NCBI GenBank assembly: GCA_937911965.1
Contig: CALDPL010000014.1
Location: 1-11,392 of the forward strand
DNA: 11,392 bases
Direction of reading: 5' to 3'
Origin: an uncultured Allomuricauda sp.
GTDB lineage: Bacteria; Bacteroidota; Bacteroidia; Flavobacteriales; Flavobacteriaceae
Each line of letters begins with the position of its first letter. The first letter of the stretch is position 1. The position numbers were made by a program, and so were the translations under genes. Below the pieces are notes generated by a model, which did no database searches, was not told the origin of the DNA, and saw nothing but the letters and a program-made list of their open reading frames with translations. Positions 4,500-11,392 of this stretch are shown one piece after another.

Positions 4500-6062
4500 T
4501 TAATTGGTTAAATAGGTTCCGCTCATCCTTATTGTCCCATTGGTAATAGTGGGGGAGGAAAAACTCCCCCCGCTCGAAGACCCTCTTATGGATATTTCAG
4601 AAGATCCCGATGATATTACTCCTATGGCCCCGCCCAAAGCCCCTAAGCCGGTCGTATCGTTGAAATCGATTCGATTTTGATGTCCCAAAATTCCCGAAAA
4701 GGGGAGCCCCTCAATTCTTAGAACCCCATTTGGAGTTCCGGAGGTGTTAACTCCGGTCATGGTTATGTTGATGGTCACGGAGTTTTGTGCCCTTGAATAC
4801 GCCCCAGTCATGGTCCCCGTATAGGTCGCCCCTCCCCCCGAATCCACCAAGGTAGGGGTAAAGGTTCCAGATGTTAAGTTTGTGGCCGTTATATTTCCCG
4901 TGGCCGTTATGTTCCCCGTTGTCCTCTCAAAGATGAATCTGTTGGTGCTGTTATCCCTTATTTCAAAATCATTTGTATAAAGGGATAAAATAGTATTCCC
5001 ACCTGATGAGTAAAGACCTGAAATATCAGAACCAGTCCCAAATTCCAATCTCACACCGTCTGCAAATGATAAGTTCCCACTGGATTTTGTGTCAGCTACG
5101 TCATTCCTCAGAAACCTTGACCCTTGCACTCCGTCCAATAGGTCCGCATCCAATCCACTTCCTGCTCCGTCGTTTCCTGAATGCCATACTGTTCCCGGCC
5201 CGCCCGAATAGTCGTACTGGAGGCCATTGGCCCCACCGCTTTCCAACAGCGTAAGGCTGTTTCCGCCCTCGTCGTTTTCCCATGTGAAATCGCTGTCCGT
5301 TGCCGAATTGAAGCCCAACGACCCTTGGAAAGAATCGAACTGGTCAAGGAAATTTATCACCACCCTGTTTGCGTCCCCCGTGTCGTCCCCGCTCAGTGAG
5401 AGCGCATTTGCGAAAGGGCCGAAATGCCCGAACATCCCCGACACCCCATCCGAGAATGTCTTGTGTGCCGTTATCGTCTGGGAGGTGTTAGTGGTGACCA
5501 TGTTGGGGGCCGACACCTCGGGGTTGGCCGGGTCGGTGTTGTCCACTGTTATGTTGGTTCCCCCGGTCACGGACTGCACCCCCATGGGGGGAAGGTTCTC
5601 CACAAGGGCCACGGTACCATCCTCATCGGGAAGGGTGTAGGTGCGCTGTTCGGCCAGCTGGGCCACGTCCAATGCGAACGGGAAATAACTTCCTCCCGTG
5701 GGGGGTGTCACAACAAGGGTGGAATCTATGCCCTCCAGGGTCCAGTTGGCGGAACTGGGGTCCGTCAGCCCCTGGGGTTGCAGTTGCAGGTTCCCTGCGA
5801 TCAGCTTGTTGGCCTCGATGTCGTTGGTCGTGGCGTTGCCGTTGTCCGTCACATCCTGGAGCGTCAGCGGAGGTGCCAATTGTGAGGCCAGTTGGTCCTT
5901 GGTGATGTAGGCCTGCACCACTCCCGCAGGACTTATCACGGGGATGCGCTCAAGGCCCGTGTCGTTGGTTGCGTTCGGCAACCGTACCCCTGTGGGGAAT
6001 GTAGTCTGTGCGGCCCCTAAAAAAGAAAACAAGAGCAAGAAAAAGAATATTGCATTTTTCAT
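4500..6062 (-). CDS. Phage fibre / receptor-binding-like protein with N-terminal signal peptide
   Basis: A 520-residue fibre-like protein. Recognisable fibre elements are TYTLPDEDGTVAL (141-153), TITAHKTF (196-203, like the TVTG-x-KTF motif of fibres), WHSGNDGAGSGLDADLLDG (293-311, the classic tail-fibre motif) and a C-terminal beta domain beginning GTFTPTL (399-405) and including RIEGLPF (449-455). The chain is rich in G, S, T and N, as in trimeric beta-structured fibres. The first 18 residues (M-K-N, hydrophobic core, GAA) look like a Sec signal peptide with cleavage before QTTFP, which is unusual for a virion protein assembled in the cytoplasm. The start overlaps the stop of the preceding structural gene (ATGA at 6059-6062), which fixes the start and argues against misannotation. 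It probably acts in host recognition at the cell surface. Confidence 0.75.
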   Translation of the reverse strand: MKNAIFFFLLLFSFLGAAQTTFPTGVRLPNATNDTGLERIPVISPAGVVQAYITKDQLASQLAPPLTLQDVTDNGNATTNDIEANKLIAGNLQLQPQGLTDPSSANWTLEGIDSTLVVTPPTGGSYFPFALDVAQLAEQRTYTLPDEDGTVALVENLPPMGVQSVTGGTNITVDNTDPANPEVSAPNMVTTNTSQTITAHKTFSDGVSGMFGHFGPFANALSLSGDDTGDANRVVINFLDQFDSFQGSLGFNSATDSDFTWENDEGGNSLTLLESGGANGLQYDYSGGPGTVWHSGNDGAGSGLDADLLDGVQGSRFLRNDVADTKSSGNLSFADGVRLEFGTGSDISGLYSSGGNTILSLYTNDFEIRDNSTNRFIFERTTGNITATGNITATNLTSGTFTPTLVDSGGGATYTGTMTGAYSRAQNSVTINITMTGVNTSGTPNGVLRIEGLPFSGILGHQNRIDFNDTTGLGALGGAIGVISSGSSEISIRGSSSGGSFSSPTITNGTIRMSGTYLTN

Positions 6063-6610
6063 ATCGAATAAATTATTTTGACTGTTTCGCCTCCAAAAAG
6101 AACGTCGGTATTTATCGTGACCTCATCATCTACAAAAGAGGCATAGGCATTGTAATTGCACCCCTGTTCTATTTGAATATCAATGATGGTCCCAATATTG
6201 TTGGCCACCGTGAAGGTGTTGGTCGGGGCCGTGTACGTAAAGGTCTCGGCCAGCACGGTGTTCCCCGGTACGCTGCCCAAAAGTACCCACGTTTGTCCGT
6301 TATATTGATAAAGGGAGGTCCCATTCCTAATGTACCAATCCCCTATCGAAAAAGTCCCAGGGGGTGTGACGTTGGGGTCTGCGCTGCCTGCGTGGACCTG
6401 GAACCCTGAAGCGGCGTTGACCAGTTCGTTTATGGCGGCCACTATGTTGGTCTGGTCCGTGGTCTGCAAGTCTCCCAGTTCCCCCACCTTGTCATTGGGC
6501 TGCATCAGCATCGCCAATAGGATGGGATTCAGCTGCGCAGCGGTGATCTCATTGTTACCGTTGGTAATGATGTACTGGTTAATAAGTGCGATGATCTGTG
6601 CTTCCGTCAT
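6059..6610 (-). CDS. Phage fibre-like structural protein (head or tail fibre base)
   Basis: 183 residues. The N-terminus (MTEAQIIALINQYI...) forms two predicted helices through residue 38. It is followed by a segment common to phage fibre and appendage proteins, GDLQTTDQTNIVAAINELVN (46-65). The C-terminal half is beta-rich, with WYIRNGTSLYQYNGQTWVLL in the middle, resembling repeats that cap fibres, and an immunoglobulin-like finish ending VKIIYSI. It overlaps both neighbours by ATGA (6607-6610 and 6059-6062), so it belongs to the fibre module. It probably attaches the large fibre or forms a shorter appendage. It is not assigned to a named family. Confidence 0.6.
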   Translation of the reverse strand: MTEAQIIALINQYIITNGNNEITAAQLNPILLAMLMQPNDKVGELGDLQTTDQTNIVAAINELVNAASGFQVHAGSADPNVTPPGTFSIGDWYIRNGTSLYQYNGQTWVLLGSVPGNTVLAETFTYTAPTNTFTVANNIGTIIDIQIEQGCNYNAYASFVDDEVTINTDVLFGGETVKIIYSI

Positions 6611-7209
6611 AGCTGGACAATATAAAAGTCATTGGAAAAATCGTCGTTGAAGTCCCCTCCCAGCAGGGCAGGAATGTCAGCGAAAAGGTCATCGAAATTT
6701 GACCCGGCCCCTCCATAATTGAAAGGCGGATCATCCTCCGGGTATCTGCTGGACAGGGATAGGACTATCCCGCCCAATCCGTTCTGAGGGGAATAGTCAT
6801 AATCCCCAGTGGTCAATCCGTTGTCAAATCCGTATATCTCCACCGTGCCATCTATGAACTGGATGGCTGCGAAGTAGTCGGCCAAGTCGAGTTCCTTCAG
6901 GATCAATTTTGTTTCTACGCTGACCCCGAGGACGGGCATGGACACCGAATGGGTGTAAAGAGGCTGCCCTCTTTGCTCGGACTTGCTGAAAGAAGCCGAG
7001 TAGTTCGATACGTTTTCATTGCCGCGGTACCGGTACCCCGTTGCGCCCCCCACCAAATTGAACACGATCGAATGGTTGTTGGGCCCAACATCATAAGCTA
7101 CTTCGGAAACATCCCCCCTGTTGACCAGGACCAGTTGTTGGAAGTATTTCCGGCCAAAGGCTTGGCAAGTGATATCCTGCCCCCGTAATATCTGTCTACA
7201 GATGGCCAT
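6607..7209 (-). CDS. Virion structural protein, paralogue of the 9678-10265 product
   Basis: 200 residues. It shares with the 195-residue protein at 9678-10265 the block RKYFQQ-(hydrophobic)-N-x-x-D near the N-terminus, a Cys pair C4/C15 with the same 11-residue spacing (C7/C18 there), a TGYR motif, a Y-x-H motif, and DGTVEIYGFDNGL at 120-132 (IDNGL there), followed by GG and a short hydrophobic strand. The beta-rich pattern and the dGxxxxxGxxNGL motif are reminiscent of tail-tube or tail-terminator folds; that is inference. Its start lies inside the 3' end of the connector gene (14-nt overlap), and its stop overlaps the next start. A conserved virion component is likely; its exact role is not established. 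Confidence 0.58.
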   Translation of the reverse strand: MAICRQILRGQDITCQAFGRKYFQQLVLVNRGDVSEVAYDVGPNNHSIVFNLVGGATGYRYRGNENVSNYSASFSKSEQRGQPLYTHSVSMPVLGVSVETKLILKELDLADYFAAIQFIDGTVEIYGFDNGLTTGDYDYSPQNGLGGIVLSLSSRYPEDDPPFNYGGAGSNFDDLFADIPALLGGDFNDDFSNDFYIVQL

Positions 7210-7765
7210 GGTCGTATTTTGTCAAGTTCCTTGCCCTGCTGCCATACCCCTTGTTGCTCGAGCCTTCGCACCCTTCATTGCATCCACAGCCTTTACATGC
7301 CTTGGGGTTAAAGTTGGGAAATTCCTCTCGGTTCAAGCATAGGTAGTTCTCCACACCCTTCCAGGCCTTGAATCCGAACCCTCTGTACTTGTTGGAGTAG
7401 CTTTCCACCTCGGCCAATGGCTTGGGGATGCTCCATTGGTTTGTCTTCTGGACGGACCCGTTGGGCGTGTCGTTCCATCCATTGAGCATCACATAGCGGG
7501 CATAGGCAAAGTAGGTGAATACGCGTTTTACCCCCAACATTTCACGCTGTTTGCCGCCGCATCCCGTGTACGTCCCCCCATTGATAACGGTGGACCAAGG
7601 CTCTGTTTCGTCATCCCAATGCTCCACGACCTCCGGGAACAGTTCACAAAGAAGCGGCTGCATATCAAAAATGCGGGCTTCATCCACGGCAATGCAAAGT
7701 TTTGCATTGTCGCAATGTGTGGCCAACTGGCCTACACACGTGAAATCTTGTTGATTTAAGTTCAT
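7196..7765 (-). CDS. Probable head-tail connector / adaptor, Cys-rich tail
   Basis: 189 residues, coupled to the portal by ATGA (7762-7765). Residues 30-130 show the all-helical pattern of small phage connectors: a helix with FDMQPLLCELFPEVVE, a central gap with G-G-T-Y, a helix with RVFTYFAYARYVML and the motif TPNGSVQKT at 100-108, similar to TPFGvvxK in such adaptors. After residue 150 comes an unusual cysteine cluster (C157, C160, C162 and C166 in CKGCGCNEGC) and a basic tail. Ten cysteines in 189 residues is high for a cytoplasmically assembled protein. Its position next to the portal supports a role at the neck. The assignment rests on pattern and position. Confidence 0.55.
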   Translation of the reverse strand: MNLNQQDFTCVGQLATHCDNAKLCIAVDEARIFDMQPLLCELFPEVVEHWDDETEPWSTVINGGTYTGCGGKQREMLGVKRVFTYFAYARYVMLNGWNDTPNGSVQKTNQWSIPKPLAEVESYSNKYRGFGFKAWKGVENYLCLNREEFPNFNPKACKGCGCNEGCEGSSNKGYGSRARNLTKYDHGHL

Positions 7766-9093
7766 GACTGTGGTTCTTCGATGGGCTGCCCCAATAGTTG
7801 TTGACTCACTTCACGGGTGAACCCATATATCTCCATTAATATGGTAATGGCGCTCCTGACATCTGTCAGACCCTCGCTTACGGATTGTTGAATGCCCAGT
7901 ACCCCCTGGACACCCCCGACACTGCCCCGTAAAGCGGCCTGAGCGGCCAAAGTTTCAGGGCTTACGGAAACCACGTCTTGTCCATCTGATTCTTGTTGAA
8001 TGCCCCCCAAAGGAGCCAGTTCAACCGGGTACCCCAAGGCGTTCAATATGTTCTGTAAAAGTTCCCTTTCGCCTGCGGTCTGCTCACTGTAGAACTCCTT
8101 CATTTCGGCATAGGCCTCCCCGCTGCTGCCGAACAATGCCCCCTGCGAGGAAAGCACCAAGGGCAACGGGATGTTGTTTGCCGCCCCCATGATGTTTTCC
8201 CTTATCCGTTTTTGGGTGGCCTCGAACATTTTGTCGTCGTACTGCCCCGGGATGGTCAAAACCTTTAGCACGTTGTCCAAATCTTGTGTGGTGTCCACAT
8301 CCATGAAGTAAACGCCCGAGCTGTTCTCGCTCCCCAGCCATTTGGTCACGTCCTCTTGTGCCTGTTTGGCCTCGTCGTCGTCAAGGCCATTGATAAGGAC
8401 AGCCGTTTTCCCAAGGAATCCGGTCCGGGTCATGGCGTTGGTGTATAGACTTATTCGGTACTCGGAGTCCATTTCGTTGTAGACCGCGTCAAAGGGGCTA
8501 AGAGGGTATAAATAATTGGTCGGATTGATGAACATTACATTGCCCTTGAAGTTCCGCACGGCACTTTCTAGGCTGTCCCCCGCACTTTTTATCTGCGCCA
8601 GGAGGACATTCTTGTCGGGGGTCCATGGAAAGAACTTCAAGGCTTTTTTATTTCGTGATTTTTTGTCCTCAAAGTCCTTGTATATGATATTCCCACTGTT
8701 GTCTTCGTCATCTTCCTTGGAGATGCGGCATTTGGTGTAATCCAGGACGTCAAGTTCATCTGGAACCACCTCCCCGCCACGTATGCGGTACTTTACCAAG
8801 ACGAACGCCCCGCCCTGAACGGCAAGGTCGTCAGCTATTAGGCGCGCCAGCCCGGATATCCTGAGTCCTTTCCTGCGGTTTACCACCACATCCTCCCCGA
8901 TCAGCGTGCCAGCGGAATATTTGGCCATCATGATGGCGGCCCGTTTGGCGGTGGGGCTGTTGGATATCACTCCTTGTATTTCACAGGGGTAAAGATTATT
9001 GGATCCATTCATGTAGACGTTGTCCTTGCCGTTCAGAGGCATGAATCTTTTGAATATTTCCAACAATGTGGCCCGTAGCCTTGGTCTGCTCAT
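7762..9093 (-). CDS. Phage portal protein
   Basis: 443 residues, within the usual size range of portals. Residues 23-60 hold an N-terminal segment typical of Bacteroidota phage portals (NNLYPCEIQGVISNSPTAKR), followed by a membrane-like wing region with alternating strands and a DYTKCR motif. The helical stem is indicated by residues ~275-330 (QYDDKMFEATQKRIRENIMG, then a helix reaching SGEAYAEMKEFYSEQTAGER). The protein forms the dodecameric ring at one capsid vertex through which the genome is packaged. It follows the 188-residue gene after 13 nt and is coupled to the connector. The C-terminal ~75 residues are Q/S/V-rich. In this genome it lies downstream of the capsid gene, the reverse of the usual order. 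Confidence 0.85.
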   Translation of the reverse strand: MSRPRLRATLLEIFKRFMPLNGKDNVYMNGSNNLYPCEIQGVISNSPTAKRAAIMMAKYSAGTLIGEDVVVNRRKGLRISGLARLIADDLAVQGGAFVLVKYRIRGGEVVPDELDVLDYTKCRISKEDDEDNSGNIIYKDFEDKKSRNKKALKFFPWTPDKNVLLAQIKSAGDSLESAVRNFKGNVMFINPTNYLYPLSPFDAVYNEMDSEYRISLYTNAMTRTGFLGKTAVLINGLDDDEAKQAQEDVTKWLGSENSSGVYFMDVDTTQDLDNVLKVLTIPGQYDDKMFEATQKRIRENIMGAANNIPLPLVLSSQGALFGSSGEAYAEMKEFYSEQTAGERELLQNILNALGYPVELAPLGGIQQESDGQDVVSVSPETLAAQAALRGSVGGVQGVLGIQQSVSEGLTDVRSAITILMEIYGFTREVSQQLLGQPIEEPQS

Positions 9094-9106
9094 TGCCGTG
9101 GTTTAT

Positions 9107-9673
9107 TTATTCCCTAAGGGCCTTTATCAGCGCGCTTTTGTTGGGGAAATCCCCTGGGTTCCATCCACGCAGCTTTGCCAATTTGTCCAGTTCTGCCCGT
9201 TTCATTGCCGAAAGGTCCTTTATGCCCCTCACCACCTTGGCGGGTACGTTTTTTTCCTGATTTTTTGGCACTTGGGCGAACATCCGCCTGCGCTGCGCAA
9301 GCTGTTCGGGGCTGCCGTTGGTCAGGTACTCCCTTGCAAATTCGTCGGTCATCGTCCGGCCGTACGTGCGGAAGGGCTTTCCTCCTTTGACATAGGTCAG
9401 TATCTCGGCCCTGTGCCTGTTGTGCAGTCTGTATTCCATATTTTCTTCCTTTTGGCCCATGGGCCGTTGCTCTTGCAAGTTAATAATTTTTTTCATTCCC
9501 CCGGGTTTTTTGGCCTCCGCGGTGAACCGCCTCCAGTCCCTTTCAAACGTGCATCCGGCACACGTGGGCGCAGAACCAAATAAGGCGGTAAACAAATCAA
9601 TGTACCGCCTTATCAGCTCTTTTTCCGTGCGGACCCTTTTTGGGCCAGCGGCAATAAGGTCCTCAATCGTCAT
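9107..9673 (-). CDS. Conserved phage protein with CxxC and a C-terminal SAP/HeH-like segment
   Basis: 188 residues, starting 4 nt after the previous gene and ending 13 nt before the portal. The N-terminus (RTEKELIRRYIDLFTALFG) looks like a helix-rich domain and is followed by a C38-A-G-C41 pair and an RDWRRF helix. The middle is highly basic (K/R/Q-rich, 57-120). The last ~35 residues, beginning LSAMKRAELDKLAKLRGW and ending KSALIKALRE, match the pattern of the small DNA-binding SAP, HeH or Rho_N folds (helix, turn with GW-NPGDFPNK, helix). A role in packaging or DNA contact at the portal is possible, but no named family can be confirmed. Confidence 0.5.
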   Translation of the reverse strand: MTIEDLIAAGPKRVRTEKELIRRYIDLFTALFGSAPTCAGCTFERDWRRFTAEAKKPGGMKKIINLQEQRPMGQKEENMEYRLHNRHRAEILTYVKGGKPFRTYGRTMTDEFAREYLTNGSPEQLAQRRRMFAQVPKNQEKNVPAKVVRGIKDLSAMKRAELDKLAKLRGWNPGDFPNKSALIKALRE

Positions 9674-9677
9674 CCCA

Positions 9678-10265
9678 TCAGGTCAGCGGGTTTGCAAATG
9701 CCTCATCAAAGTCGGCCCCCTCTTGTCCGGGGATTGCGCTTTCGTACAGCATGGGTAGGTAATTCTCGGGTGCATCCTCCAAGGAAGATAAAACCACGGG
9801 GGTCCCACCGGCCCCGCCCTGGACGTCAAAGGTATAATCGGTCGATACAAGCCCGTTGTCGATTCCGTATATTTCCACGGTGCCATCGGTCATCTGGAAG
9901 GCCACAACAAACTGGCCCTTGTCCAAGCTGTTCAGGATGCATTTGGCCTCCTCGCTTATCCCGGCAATGAACATGCTGGCATTGTGGATGTACTGCGGAT
10001 ACCCGTTGTCGGAAACTGACTTGTCGAAGCTCCCGAAGAAGTTGGATCCGCCACTGGCCCCCGAAATCCTGTAACCGGTGGTGCCCGGCTTCAGGGTGAA
10101 GTTCACCGTATAGGCACAGGTTTCGCCATCGGGCAGGTTCTTGGTATAGGTTTCGATGTCAGATTTGTTGATCACCACCGCCTGTTGGAAGTACTTCCTT
10201 ACCGGGGCGTCACAACTGAAGTCAAGACCATTTACAAGTTTTGCGCAAAGATTTATTACTGCCAT
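9678..10265 (-). CDS. Virion structural protein, paralogue of the 6607-7209 product
   Basis: 195 residues. Start ATG at 10265 follows the hairpin after the capsid gene. It carries C7 and C18, then RKYFQQ, TGYRISG, YPQYIHN and DGTVEIYGIDNGL (127-139), each with a counterpart in the 200-residue protein at 6607-7209. The C-terminus ends with acidic residues and a YES-like motif. The beta-rich pattern with a dG..yGxxNGL motif would fit a tail tube, tail terminator or capsid decoration protein, none of which can be separated by eye. It is the first gene after the capsid gene, a usual site for decoration or tail-completion proteins. The virion assignment is likely; the exact role is unresolved. Confidence 0.58.
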   Translation of the reverse strand: MAVINLCAKLVNGLDFSCDAPVRKYFQQAVVINKSDIETYTKNLPDGETCAYTVNFTLKPGTTGYRISGASGGSNFFGSFDKSVSDNGYPQYIHNASMFIAGISEEAKCILNSLDKGQFVVAFQMTDGTVEIYGIDNGLVSTDYTFDVQGGAGGTPVVLSSLEDAPENYLPMLYESAIPGQEGADFDEAFANPLT

Positions 10266-10279
10266 AACTTATGTGTTAA

Positions 10280-10297
10280 GCCCCCTTTGCAGGGGGC
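10280..10297 (-). terminator. G/C-rich hairpin after the capsid gene
   Basis: GCCCCC (10280-10285) and GGGGGC (10292-10297) form a perfect 6-bp stem around a 6-nt loop in the short gap between the capsid stop and the next start. On the minus strand only a weak T-run follows (CTTAAC), so full termination is unlikely. It could attenuate read-through or stabilise the 3' end of the capsid message so that the capsid is made in excess. Confidence 0.5.
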
Positions 10298-10305
10298 GTT
10301 ATTGT

Positions 10306-11392
10306 TTATGTTGTGGTGACTCCCGTTGCAAGGACATAGTCATCCAAGGGAATGGCCGCACCAATATAGGCACTGCCCTCGATGTAGATGTTCTTGGTGT
10401 CCTTACTGTACCAGATGTCCAGGCTCTCAAGGCTCTCCATGGTGTTGGTGCCTATAAGGGGGTTCTGGCGGTAGGTCAGGATGGCCCTGTGCGGGTTCAC
10501 CCTTGCGGCCGCGCCGCCTCCACCGTTAAGCTCGGTCGAGTAGTTGATGATGTCGTCCCAGGCACCCTCCACTCGTACGGGGATCCCGTAAAAGCGAACT
10601 TTGTCCAGGGTGAACATCCGGGCCGCGGTGACCTTTGTGGGGTCGTAGCACTCGCATCCTGGGCCTCGGTCGCCGGATTGGTTCAGCCAGGAAATCAACT
10701 TGCTGGCCATTGTCCGGGTGATCCTGTATTCCAGAATAGAGGGGTCGAACCATGGCTGCGTTGCGGCCGCTTGGTACATGGCGTCCAAATAGTTGTAGAC
10801 GTCCTCACCTGTCAGGCTCGAAAGTTGAAGCGCATAGGTGGCCTCTGCGTTCTCGGTTATGTCGATGACGGTTCCGCCACCGGCCTCAGCCTGCACAAAG
10901 AACCCATCTATGCCGTCGTAATAGGCCGATTGGCTGTCCGTATCCCCGAACCATGCCGCCCTCCAAGAGGATAGGACAAGGTTACGGGTGAACACCGTCT
11001 CCACGTACTGCACAAGGGCGCTGTCCAGGTCGGCCTCGCCCTGGTGGGCATTCTTGAACGTATTGAAGAACCTCAGGAAGTTCTCATCGAACGTCCTCAA
11101 ACAGATGGGCACCCGGCATTCGATAAGGCCAAGGTTCCACCGCTTGCCAGAAAATTCCAATGGTAGATCACAAGACGTGGTGGCGCATGATGTTTGATCC
11201 ACAAATGGGAACGAATCCGGGTTTGGGGTGTTGAGCACAATGGGGATGGTGCCGCCATTGCGGACACCGGTAATCACCTCATGGGAGGCCGCAAGGCCCT
11301 CATGTTGGAAAGTTTTGGCGAAGATGGCCTCGGAAAATTCCACTTTGTCTGCCGATACGATGTCGTCGACTAGTGCGAGTAGGTCGGTCGCG
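10306..11392 (-). CDS. Major capsid protein (HK97-type), 5' end cut by window edge
   Basis: The reading frame is open to the right edge: 361 residues are visible and the true start lies outside. The GTG at 11343 is not needed as a start, since 16 more in-frame residues (ATDLLALVDDIVSADK) precede it. The C-terminal half carries the pattern of HK97-fold capsid proteins: an FYGIPVRVEGAW strand, NPHRAILTYRQNPLIGT, then YIEGSAYIGAAIPLDDYVLA, in which a P-domain/A-domain beta arrangement can be seen. Internally there are an SDxWxA-like helix (DLDSALVQYVETVFTRNL) and six cysteines (TSCATTSC, IECRVPIC, GPGCECYD). It is the first gene of the visible late operon. The assignment is by pattern and neighbours, without a search. 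Confidence 0.75.
   Translation of the reverse strand, partial: ATDLLALVDDIVSADKVEFSEAIFAKTFQHEGLAASHEVITGVRNGGTIPIVLNTPNPDSFPFVDQTSCATTSCDLPLEFSGKRWNLGLIECRVPICLRTFDENFLRFFNTFKNAHQGEADLDSALVQYVETVFTRNLVLSSWRAAWFGDTDSQSAYYDGIDGFFVQAEAGGGTVIDITENAEATYALQLSSLTGEDVYNYLDAMYQAAATQPWFDPSILEYRITRTMASKLISWLNQSGDRGPGCECYDPTKVTAARMFTLDKVRFYGIPVRVEGAWDDIINYSTELNGGGGAAARVNPHRAILTYRQNPLIGTNTMESLESLDIWYSKDTKNIYIEGSAYIGAAIPLDDYVLATGVTTT

Noticed and set aside
5424..5885. Plus-strand frames opposite the large fibre gene
   Set aside because: The minus strand has signature fibre motifs; the plus products are low-complexity G/H/R-rich shadows.
9020..9583. Plus-strand frame of 187 codons over the portal start and the 188-residue gene
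   Set aside because: It is antisense to two tightly spaced genes and its translation has no recognisable composition or motif.
10156..10974. Long plus-strand frame opposite the capsid and the neighbouring gene
   Set aside because: It is antisense to a clearly recognisable capsid protein and contains no coherent domain; it arises from the codon bias of the real strand.
11341..11343. GTG at 11343 as the capsid start
   Set aside because: Sixteen further in-frame residues are open to the edge and look protein-like, so the start lies outside the window.
1..11392. CRISPR array, insertion sequence, rRNA
   Set aside because: No regularly spaced repeats, no transposase motifs and no rRNA-like sequence were seen in either strand.

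Overview
The window looks like part of a tailed-phage or prophage genome from a Bacteroidota (probably Flavobacteriia) host. The evidence is: an HK97-type major capsid protein, a portal protein, fibre proteins and a complete lysis cassette; TAnnTTTG-type promoter elements of the Bacteroidota kind upstream of the early genes; A/T-rich gene starts without strong Shine-Dalgarno sequences; and a lipobox and a signal peptide of flavobacterial style. Host and phage identity are inferred from sequence character only; no search was run.

Layout from right to left (nearly all genes read on the minus strand). The right edge holds the 3' part of the major capsid gene (10306 to the edge), closed by a G/C-rich hairpin. 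Then come a virion protein (9678-10265), a conserved protein with a CxxC and a C-terminal SAP/HeH-like helical segment (9107-9673), the portal (7762-9093), a probable head-tail connector with a Cys cluster (7196-7765), a paralogue of the 9678-10265 protein (6607-7209), a fibre-like protein (6059-6610) and a large fibre with an N-terminal signal peptide (4500-6062). Almost every junction is an ATGA overlap or a gap of a few bases, so this is one translationally coupled late operon. It runs directly into lysis: three small membrane proteins (4216-4479, 4047-4214, 3752-3949), a zinc amidase with an EF-hand-like loop (3216-3662) and a lipoprotein with a C-terminal membrane anchor that fits a unimolecular spanin (2764-3219).

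The stretch 2070-2763 is a patchwork: two possible plus-strand microproteins (2115-2204, 2538-2666), a truncated P63C-domain fragment on the plus strand (2302-2535), a startless membrane-protein fragment on the minus strand (2210-2338) and a noncoding tail.

The left part is a separate minus-strand early block. A 126-residue acidic protein (1610-1990) and a four-gene operon (1511 to the left edge) each sit behind the same promoter cassette: a TATATTT-type -7 element buried in a TAGGTA-N4-TACCTA palindrome, with an identical 18-bp A/T block exactly 38 bp upstream. The operon encodes a 41-residue membrane protein, a 75-residue acidic protein, a second 41-residue membrane protein and a GHKL-like ATP-binding protein. 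In the last, the glycine-rich ATP-lid motif precedes the N-box, the reverse of the usual order. This block (shared operator, two microproteins and a possibly permuted GHKL ATPase) is the best candidate for something undescribed here.
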